The position numbers and the translations under genes were made by a program. The notes under the pieces are model-generated. The model had not been told where the DNA came from. It worked only from the letters and a program-made list of their open reading frames with translations, and did not search any database. A stretch of 22,601 nt of DNA from a virus. This document shows positions 7,698 through 13,605 of the stretch, piece after piece. The stretch covers positions 1-22,601 of the IMG/VR virus record IMGVR_UViG_3300032282_005135. The stretch is one strand, 5' to 3'. The stretch's first letter is position 1. Each line of letters begins with the position of its first letter.

Positions 7698-8347
7698 TGC
7701 CTTCAATAATACAAGTTGAAAATATTTTCGAACCAGAATTCGCCAAACTTGTTGCCGAAGAAATGATCATTCAACAAGAAAAAGGAGAAAGCGTATATAA
7801 ATCCTACCCATATTCTCCAGATGGAATCCAAAAAGAACAAGGTATAATCAATAGTATTGAAAATAGAGAAGCTATATTAAAAGAAATTGAATTTGTAAAA
7901 CAAGATTATATTAAAAATAATAAATTTTCTAGATCTTATTATTTTTTAAAACCCGATAAAATTATGAAACAATCGATAGATATTTTAGAAAATGATTTTT
8001 TTGCTAATTTAATTACTAAAAAAACAGGAATTACTAATTTAAAATTGGCTACTTTGGAATTTTACATTTATGAAAAAGATGGTTTTCTTGCACCGCATTA
8101 TGATATAACTCAAAATAACAGAGTTATTACAACAATAATTTATTTGAATGAAAATTGGAAAAAAGAAGACGGTGGGTTGTATATGTACTCCGACGCCGAA
8201 AACGACCCAGTTAATGTTTTTGTTCCTAAATTTAATAGTATGTTAATAACTAACATAAGCACAAAAACTCATTTACATGGTGTTTCTTTTATTAAAACAA
8301 ATAAACGAAGATTAACTATAACATGCTCATGGAGTAAAATGGAATGA
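7697..8347 (+). CDS. 2OG-Fe(II) oxygenase (prolyl 4-hydroxylase-like), copy 2
   Basis: A 216-residue protein starting at the ATG in a TAATG stop/start overlap; a TTG upstream at 7688 is less likely. The triad is H134/D136 in LAPHYDITQNNRV and H194 in THLHGVSF, with R205 in RRLTITCSW. TTIIYLNENWKKEDGGLYMY matches the core of the preceding paralogue. Both proteins begin with a similar helix (VENIFEPEFAKLVAEEMI versus IENFFDNTFANKLSKEMI), so the pair arose by tandem duplication and diverged well. All active-site residues are kept in both, so both are probably active and may have different substrates. The 3' end overlaps the next gene by ATGA. Confidence 0.85.
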   Translation: MPSIIQVENIFEPEFAKLVAEEMIIQQEKGESVYKSYPYSPDGIQKEQGIINSIENREAILKEIEFVKQDYIKNNKFSRSYYFLKPDKIMKQSIDILENDFFANLITKKTGITNLKLATLEFYIYEKDGFLAPHYDITQNNRVITTIIYLNENWKKEDGGLYMYSDAENDPVNVFVPKFNSMLITNISTKTHLHGVSFIKTNKRRLTITCSWSKME

Positions 8348-8730
8348 ATAGAATTTTTACAAAAGATGATTTTAAATTTAATATTATTCATATGGATGAA
8401 AGTATGTGTAATATTACGGTTCAATTTTACGTTGAAGGCGTCGACTTTTCAAAAATGAATATATCTATAGATTTACCAATTGATGAAAATAATAAAATCC
8501 CTTCTGGCCAAGCTTTGATTGATTATATTAAAGAAGTTACCCCTGTTAGTCAATTACAGTTTTTATATGATAGGTTTATGAAAGCTCCTTTTGTCGACAT
8601 GGGTGAAATTGCTTTTTATGTAAATGATTATAAAAATAAAATAACTTTTAATTTCAAAGAAACCGAATTTAAGGCTCCTGACGAAGTGATAAATACAAAA
8701 TCGCTTCAAAAGGCTATGATGGAGTATTAA
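8344..8730 (+). CDS. Hypothetical protein in the oxygenase block
   Basis: A 128-residue protein that I do not recognise. It is acidic and mixed alpha/beta: N-terminal strands (FNIIHMDESMCNITVQFYVEGVDF), a helix around residues 57-80 (SGQALIDYIKEVTPVSQLQFLYDRF) and further strands (EIAFYVNDYKNKITFNF). There is no signal peptide or membrane segment. It starts at ATGA overlapping the oxygenase stop and ends two bases before the chaperone-like gene, so it is translated with both. A role as a fibre assembly factor or an accessory of the oxygenases is a positional guess only. Confidence 0.65.
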   Translation: MNRIFTKDDFKFNIIHMDESMCNITVQFYVEGVDFSKMNISIDLPIDENNKIPSGQALIDYIKEVTPVSQLQFLYDRFMKAPFVDMGEIAFYVNDYKNKITFNFKETEFKAPDEVINTKSLQKAMMEY

Positions 8731-8732
8731 AA

Positions 8733-9239
8733 ATGCCATACGCAAAAATAAAAAATGATTCAATAGTAATTTACCCTTATTCTTTTGATAATTTGGTAGA
8801 AGAAAACCCACATACTATTTTTTCAAATTCTCCATTACCAGAATTATATAAAGAAACCGATTTTGCAAATGATGGTTCTTTTGTTGTCGAGGTTATAGAA
8901 TTACAGGAACCTATTGTAACGGATTATAGAAATATAGCAGAATTGAATTCTTTACCAACTTTTGTAGATAATTTATGGTGTTTAGAATGGTCTGTTAGAT
9001 TGAGAACGGATTCTGAACTTCAGCAAATAACTGAACAAGAAGAAATGAAAAATCGTTTACGTAGAGATCAAATGTTACAATCAACAGATTGGACTCAGTT
9101 GGCAGATACAAATGAATTGACTAAACAAAATTTCGCAAGTTTTCGTCAGGATCTTAGAGATGTACCACAACAAGAAGGGTTCCCATGGAATATTGTTTGG
9201 CCAGAGTTAAACCCTAGAATATCAGAAGCTCTTTTATAA
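8733..9239 (+). CDS. Fused two-domain tail/fibre assembly chaperone-like protein
   Basis: A 168-residue protein joining two domains found separately elsewhere in this window. Residues 1-92 (PYAKIKNDSIVIYPYSFDNLVEENPHTIF ... FVDNLWCLEWSV) match the products of 3896 and 12243. Residues about 103-158 carry the Phage_tail_APC signature (RRDQMLQSTDWTQLAD, FASFRQDLRDVPQQEGFPWNIVWP), matching the product of 4289. A charged linker joins them at about 93-108. The fusion argues that the separate halves work together. It probably assists folding or attachment of the adhesin/fibre of this cassette. GATAAATA at 8688-8695, inside the upstream gene, is a possible weak late promoter. Confidence 0.75.
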   Translation: MPYAKIKNDSIVIYPYSFDNLVEENPHTIFSNSPLPELYKETDFANDGSFVVEVIELQEPIVTDYRNIAELNSLPTFVDNLWCLEWSVRLRTDSELQQITEQEEMKNRLRRDQMLQSTDWTQLADTNELTKQNFASFRQDLRDVPQQEGFPWNIVWPELNPRISEALL

Positions 9240-9254
9240 TTTGAAAGATATATT

Positions 9255-9854
9255 ATGTTTGAATTTTTTATTACACTAGCCCGTGAAGGGCTTGAAGCTT
9301 TTTTAATTACTTCTATTGTTTTTACTTATTTGAAAAAAACAGGGCAAAACAACTTAAATAAAATTGTTATATTGGCAATGATATTTTCTTCAATAGCTTC
9401 TTTATTTTTAGGATTGGCTGTTTATCAATATGGTAAATTAAATTATTATGTAGAAATAGGGTTGTCTCTTTTATCATGTTTATTGGTTACAAAAATAGCG
9501 ATAAAAATGTTTCGGCTTTCTTATAGGAAATCTCAACTTGATTTTGATAAATTGTTCGAAAGTCGAAAAATAACTTCAAATATTCACTTATTTGTATTTT
9601 TATTTTTGATGTTGTTTAGAGAAGGGATAGAATCTGTTGCTATTTTAGCAAATACCATAATCAACATGGAATCTATTTTTCCTTTTTTAAGTGGCGGTTT
9701 AGGGTTATTAATTGCGGGATTGATATCTATACTTTGGAATAAACTTGGGGAAAAAATTAACATATCGTTATATTTTAGAATAATGAATATTTTTATGGGT
9801 GTATTTGCTATCAATCTTTGGTACTCATTTATTATTGAATTTATTTTTACATAA
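9255..9854 (+). CDS. FTR1/EfeU-like iron permease, shortened form
   Basis: A 199-residue, very hydrophobic protein with about six membrane helices (roughly residues 4-26, 36-58, 64-86, 110-134, 143-163, 172-197). It carries REGLE at 10-14 in helix 1 (LAREGLEAFLITS) and REGIE at 122-126 in helix 4 (LFREGIESVAIL). Two REGxE motifs in helices 1 and 4 are the signature of FTR1/EfeU high-affinity iron permeases, in which the Glu residues bind iron for transport. The segment after helix 5 (GGLGLLIAGLISILWNKLGEKINISLYFRIMN) also follows the EfeU pattern. Bacterial EfeU is about 275 residues with seven helices; this protein ends after helix 6. No periplasmic partner (EfeO/EfeB) is visible. It would act in the host inner membrane. 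A holin is unlikely given the paired motifs. Confidence 0.8.
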   Translation: MFEFFITLAREGLEAFLITSIVFTYLKKTGQNNLNKIVILAMIFSSIASLFLGLAVYQYGKLNYYVEIGLSLLSCLLVTKIAIKMFRLSYRKSQLDFDKLFESRKITSNIHLFVFLFLMLFREGIESVAILANTIINMESIFPFLSGGLGLLIAGLISILWNKLGEKINISLYFRIMNIFMGVFAINLWYSFIIEFIFT

Positions 9855-9857
9855 ATA
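9850..9857 (+). promoter_or_regulatory. T4-like late promoter octamer (CATAAATA)
   Basis: CATAAATA matches TATAAATA in 7 of 8 positions, overlaps the TAA stop of the permease gene (9852-9854) and lies 35 bases before the fibre ATG at 9892, which has a GAGGGG ribosome binding site at 9876-9881. It probably separates expression of the next fibre cassette from the AT-rich block upstream. Confidence 0.55.
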
Positions 9858-9891
9858 GAATAAAATAACGCCAAAGAGGGGATAGTGAACC

Positions 9892-10647
9892 ATGGCAAAT
9901 GCTAATTCAGATTTCGTAGTCAAAAATGGCTTAGTAGTAAACACATCATTCTCAGCCAATTCTTCTAGCATCACAGGTAATAATTTAGTAGCCAATTCCA
10001 GCGGTGTTTATCATTCTGGGATTATTAATGCTGCTTCGCACACAGTTGGTACTTCTACTATTGCTAACTCTACTGGTGTTTATACTGGCGTAGTTAATGC
10101 AGCCTCTTATACTGTTGGTACTTCTACTATTGCTAACTCTACTGGTGTTTATACTGGTGTAGTTAATGCAACAACACATTCTGTCGGAACTTCTTTTATA
10201 GCCAATACCCTTCAAGTAACAATTTCTGGTATACCATTATCTGCCAATGGTTCTAATGGTAGTCAAGCATATGTATTAACTTCCAATGGATCTACAGGAT
10301 CCCCATATTGGGCTTCTCCTGGGTATGTTAATGTTTCAGCGCAATTTGCTTGGGTTAATACACATACATTTAGTGCACCAGTAGTTTTCGCAAACACTAT
10401 AGCGGCTAATGGTTCTGCAAACGTTGGTACAGCCGGATATGTATTAACTTCTGGGGGTGCTGGGGCTAACGTTTATTGGGCAGCTGCAGCTGGAGGTGTC
10501 ACTGCTACTAATGGTATTATTGCAATGGGCAACCAAGTAACCACAAATTATTCTATATCATCGGGCAATAATGGTTTTTCTGTTGGTCCTGTAACTGTTT
10601 CCGCAGCGGTGACTGTCGCCACTGGTTCCCGCTGGTTAATTTTATAG
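9892..10647 (+). CDS. Tail fibre protein with 23-residue repeats and GSRWxIL-type C-terminus
   Basis: A 251-residue fibre. The N-terminus (MANANSDFVVKNGLVVNTSFSAN) is of the FVVKNGLVVN type common in marine T4-like phage fibres. Residues about 48-105 hold three 23-residue repeats (NAASHTVGTSTIANSTGVYTGVV). The YVLTSNGSTGSPYWAS and AQFAWVNTHTFS modules recur in the other fibres. The C-terminus (YSISSGNNGFSVGPVTVSAAVTVATGSRWLIL) is a complete, common short tip. It lacks the 125-residue domain shared by the other four fibres and is followed by another fibre rather than an adhesin. It may form a shaft or proximal segment joined to the product of 10659. It is the first gene after a late-promoter-like octamer. 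Confidence 0.75.
   Translation: MANANSDFVVKNGLVVNTSFSANSSSITGNNLVANSSGVYHSGIINAASHTVGTSTIANSTGVYTGVVNAASYTVGTSTIANSTGVYTGVVNATTHSVGTSFIANTLQVTISGIPLSANGSNGSQAYVLTSNGSTGSPYWASPGYVNVSAQFAWVNTHTFSAPVVFANTIAANGSANVGTAGYVLTSGGAGANVYWAAAAGGVTATNGIIAMGNQVTTNYSISSGNNGFSVGPVTVSAAVTVATGSRWLIL
10045..10182 (+). repeat. 69-bp in-frame tandem repeat, two near-identical copies
   Basis: Copies begin at 10045 and 10114 (period 69 bases, 23 codons); a diverged copy follows from 10183. The first about 45 bases of each copy are identical. The same 23-residue unit with related DNA recurs at 13003-13140 in the fibre at 12577, so repeats are shared between genes as well as within one. Confidence 0.85.
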
Positions 10648-10658
10648 GAGTATTTTAA

Positions 10659-11417
10659 ATGCCTACAAGCGCATCAATTGCAATTTCTGGTGGAACAAGT
10701 GGTACAGTAAACTTAACAGTGCCTTTGGTAGCTGGTTCCGGAACATTGACATTACCAGCTGGTGTTACTGGTACATTAGCAACATTATCAGATATTTCTA
10801 CAGTATCAGTTAACCAAGCATCTCAATATGCATGGTCTAATTCACAATCGTTTTCTAATACAATATCATTTACTGGTCCAGTTAATCTTTCAAACACTAT
10901 TACAGTTACTGGAACACCTACATTCTCAAATACTGTAACTATTAGTGGTGTTCCTACATTTTCAAATACTTCTACTTTTACAGGTACTTCATCTTTACAG
11001 GGCAATAGTACTTCCCTTGCAGCGATATTTACTAATGCTGCAGAAACTATTAACGTTTCTGCAACAGCTGCTACTGGCACCATCAATTATTATGTAAACA
11101 GTCAGTCTGTATTATATTACACAACAGCTGCTTCTGCCAACTGGACTGTTAACGTAGCATTTTCTTCGACAGCATCTTTAAATTCTGCTTTGGCTACTGG
11201 ACAAGTAGTAACAGTAACTTTTCTTGTAACCCAAGGTGGTACGGCGTACTATAACAATACTTTTAAGGTAGATAACGTTACTGTCACACCAAAATGGCAA
11301 GGCGGAACAGCCCCAACAGGCGGTAATGTTTCCGGCATTGACTCATATACATATACAATAATTAAAACTGGTTCAGCTGCCTTTACTGTTTTGGCAAGTT
11401 TAACACAATTTAAGTGA
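10659..11417 (+). CDS. Tail fibre protein with shared C-terminal tip domain
   Basis: A 252-residue fibre. The N-terminal part (ISGGTSGTVNLTVPLVAGSGTLTLPAGVTGTLATLSDI) matches a common phage-fibre lead-in. It is followed by SQYAWSNSQSFSNTISFTGPV and short VTISGVPTFSNTxTFTGT repeats. The last about 125 residues (from AETINVSATAATGTINYY to LTQFK, 11040-11414) are very close to the C-terminus of the 15478 product and homologous to those of 4543 and 12577. ATAGGAG precedes the ATG. An adhesin-like gene follows after 9 bases. With no long N-terminal anchor, it may assemble on the fibre encoded immediately upstream at 9892. Confidence 0.8.
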   Translation: MPTSASIAISGGTSGTVNLTVPLVAGSGTLTLPAGVTGTLATLSDISTVSVNQASQYAWSNSQSFSNTISFTGPVNLSNTITVTGTPTFSNTVTISGVPTFSNTSTFTGTSSLQGNSTSLAAIFTNAAETINVSATAATGTINYYVNSQSVLYYTTAASANWTVNVAFSSTASLNSALATGQVVTVTFLVTQGGTAYYNNTFKVDNVTVTPKWQGGTAPTGGNVSGIDSYTYTIIKTGSAAFTVLASLTQFK

Positions 11418-11426
11418 GGTTACATA

Positions 11427-12227
11427 ATGTCTTTAATTATTACTGAAACAATTAATTCTGCTAGAGGTTATGGTTATAATGGTAAATCATCTGGACCTAG
11501 TGGGTCCGTAGTATTTCCTGCTGGTACTTCATCATGGACAGCTCCAGCTGGTATTACTAAGTTATTAACAGTTTCTGGCAAAGGAGCTGATGGTGGCAGC
11601 AGCGGTAGTTTCGAACCTGGTAGTTCAGCATATGCGCCTTGTGGGTCTTATTATCCATCATATCCATATGATCTTGTAGCCGAGCCTTCCGGGTATAATC
11701 CTTCATATGCTAGTGAGTCTACTACATTTGCAGATTTATATTATGAATTTAAATCTTATTCAGATGCATGGCTTGCTGGAGTTACCGCTACATCACCACC
11801 AGGAACTAAATTTCAATTTAGTTACCCATATTATGTAACAAATTTTCCTGGCGCTGGCACCAATGGCGCTGGACTACTTGCTAAAGCTTATGGTGATTTT
11901 GGTGGTCTTTTCCCCAATGAGGTGTTTGGATATACATATTATAAAGCAGCAAATGTAGGGGTTTATAGAGATAGTTTACTTAGCCCTAGTAATACTATGA
12001 GATTAGTAGATTATACAGGAGGTGGGTTTTCTATTAACTCTTATATAACCAACTTTTATGTATTTATTGATGGTCAATCTGGGGCATCTACAACTGCGTT
12101 TAGTAGAACTTTTCCAGGCGGGGCGGCGGGTTCCGCAGCTACAATAACAAACTTCAGTAACGTTACAGTTACCCCTGGAACAACATATACTATAGTAAAT
12201 AATGGCTATTTGTCAATAACATATTAA
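11427..12227 (+). CDS. Adhesin-like fibre tip protein (glycine-rich start, aromatic-rich body)
   Basis: A 266-residue protein. Residues 1-22 (MSLIITETINSARGYGYNGKSS) match the short head of the adhesins at 5587 and 16505. Then comes SVVFPAGTSSWTAPAGITKLLTVSGKGADGG, homologous to the start of the 3170 product, and the C-terminus VTVTPGTTYTIVNNGYLSITY also matches that protein. The middle (about residues 60-230) is rich in Tyr, Pro, Ser and Gly and is unlike the other tips, as expected of a receptor-contact region under diversifying selection. It lies 9 bases after the fibre at 10659 with a TGAGGT ribosome binding site over the fibre stop. It is probably the distal receptor-binding protein of that fibre. 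Confidence 0.65.
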   Translation: MSLIITETINSARGYGYNGKSSGPSGSVVFPAGTSSWTAPAGITKLLTVSGKGADGGSSGSFEPGSSAYAPCGSYYPSYPYDLVAEPSGYNPSYASESTTFADLYYEFKSYSDAWLAGVTATSPPGTKFQFSYPYYVTNFPGAGTNGAGLLAKAYGDFGGLFPNEVFGYTYYKAANVGVYRDSLLSPSNTMRLVDYTGGGFSINSYITNFYVFIDGQSGASTTAFSRTFPGGAAGSAATITNFSNVTVTPGTTYTIVNNGYLSITY

Positions 12228-12242
12228 TGTAGGAATAAAAAT

Positions 12243-12572
12243 ATGTATGCAAAGGTAAAAAATAATGAATTAGTCAAATTCCCATATGGGTTTAGTGATC
12301 TTCAAACTGACAACCCTCATTCTATTTTTTCTGGCGTTTTGATTTTGTTAGACCTTTTTAACGAAACAGAAGAAAAACTATTAAAAGGATATGATTTAGT
12401 TGAAGTTAAACAATTACCAACACCCAAAGAATATAATTTTCAATTACAAAAAGCTACTTTAAACGATCAACCAACATTAAACGAAAATGGTGAATGGGAA
12501 TTAGGTTGGACAATTTCATTTTTATCTCCTTCTGAAATAGCTTCAGAAAGAGATAAATTAAAAATAGGATAG
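12243..12572 (+). CDS. Tail/fibre assembly chaperone-like protein, N-terminal domain only
   Basis: A 109-residue protein. MYAKVKNNELVKFPYGFSDLQTDNPHSIF at the start and QPTLNENGEWELGWTISFLSPSEI near the end match residues 1-92 of the 8733 product and the 3896 product. There is no Phage_tail_APC domain in the protein or immediately downstream, where a fibre gene begins four bases after the stop. It may act alone or with the APC-type domain encoded elsewhere (4289 or 8733). It occupies the cassette-end position after an adhesin gene, as 3896 does. TAGGAA precedes the ATG. Confidence 0.6.
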   Translation: MYAKVKNNELVKFPYGFSDLQTDNPHSIFSGVLILLDLFNETEEKLLKGYDLVEVKQLPTPKEYNFQLQKATLNDQPTLNENGEWELGWTISFLSPSEIASERDKLKIG

Positions 12573-12576
12573 GTTA

Positions 12577-13593
12577 ATGTCAACTTTATTAAACGCTCAA
12601 ACGATTTCTCCAGCTGGTTTAATAGTAACGCCAGACAGTAATGGTGATTTAAAATTACAGAGCAATGGCACTACAGTTGTTACTGTAACAAACACATATT
12701 ATGTTGGTATTAATAATGCTTCTCCAACTACATCATTATCAGTATATGGAACAACTTATATTGGTGGTAATTTGCAAATTGCACCATCTTCTTTAATTAT
12801 TGATTCGCTTAATTCTCAAGGACAATCTGGACAAGTATTAACATCTAATGGTGCTGGTAATGTTTATTGGTCTTCAATTTCTGGCGCTCTTTCCGCTAAC
12901 GTTAATGCTCAGTATACATGGGTAAACACTCATACGTTTTCTAATACTATTACTTTTACTGGTGCTGTTAGAGCAAATACAGTTAATGCAGCCTCTCATA
13001 CAGTTGGTACTTCCACTATCGCAAATACAACAGGTGTGTATACAGGTATTGTTAACGCAGCCTCTCATACAGTTGGAACGAATTTTGTTGCTAATACTAC
13101 TGGTGTTTATACCACGGGTATTGTTAACACGGCTGCTATCACTGGTCTATCGAACACACTTACTCTTTCTGGTAATAGTAGTACTCTTGCCACATTATTG
13201 ACTAATGCTGCAGAAACTACAACTGTTAATACAACAGTAAGTGCATTAACTGGAACTATAAATTATTATGTAAGCACTCAATCAGTTTTATATTTTACAC
13301 AATCTGCGGCTGCTAACTGGACACCAAACGTAGCATTTTCTTCTACTACTTCATTAGACACAGCAATGAACGTTGGTCAAACTTTGTCAATTGCTTTTTT
13401 AGCAACACAAGGTTCTACAGCATATTATAGTAGTACATTTAAAATTGATAATGTTTCCGTCACACCAAAATGGTTAGGTGGTTCTGCGCCAGGTTTTGGA
13501 AATCCAAGCGGAATAGATGCTTATTTTTATACAATAATTAAAACTGGATCCGCTACTTGGACTGTGCTAGCTTCTTCATCAAGATACACTTGA
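12577..13593 (+). CDS. Tail fibre protein with shared C-terminal tip domain
   Basis: A 338-residue fibre. The N-terminus (LNAQTISPAGLIVTPDSNGDLKLQSNGTTVVTVTNTYYVGINNASPTTSLSVYG) is a classic phage tail-fibre lead-in. Next come SGQVLTSNGAGNVYWSS and AQYTWVNTHTFSNTITFTGAV modules, then two 23-residue NAASHTVGT units. The segment TAAITGLSNTLTLSGNSSTLATLLTNAAETT is nearly the same as in the 15478 product. The last about 125 residues (13210-13590) are the shared tip domain (VTPKWLGGSAP, YFYTIIKTG), ending SSRYT instead of QFK. The altered end may reflect its different partner, the beta-propeller protein encoded 12 bases downstream. Confidence 0.8.
   Translation: MSTLLNAQTISPAGLIVTPDSNGDLKLQSNGTTVVTVTNTYYVGINNASPTTSLSVYGTTYIGGNLQIAPSSLIIDSLNSQGQSGQVLTSNGAGNVYWSSISGALSANVNAQYTWVNTHTFSNTITFTGAVRANTVNAASHTVGTSTIANTTGVYTGIVNAASHTVGTNFVANTTGVYTTGIVNTAAITGLSNTLTLSGNSSTLATLLTNAAETTTVNTTVSALTGTINYYVSTQSVLYFTQSAAANWTPNVAFSSTTSLDTAMNVGQTLSIAFLATQGSTAYYSSTFKIDNVSVTPKWLGGSAPGFGNPSGIDAYFYTIIKTGSATWTVLASSSRYT
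13003..13140 (+). repeat. 69-bp in-frame repeat shared with another fibre gene
   Basis: Two units start at 13003 and 13072 (period 69). They encode the same NAASHTVGT...ANTTGVYT unit as 10045-10182 in the fibre gene at 9892. The second unit here is more diverged. Repeats in separate genes offer sites for recombination between fibres. Confidence 0.75.
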
Positions 13594-13605
13594 GGTAATT
13601 AAAAA

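Noticed and set aside
9255-9854. Holin or lysis protein
   Set aside because: Six helices and paired REGxE motifs in helices 1 and 4 fit an iron permease much better; no endolysin gene is nearby.
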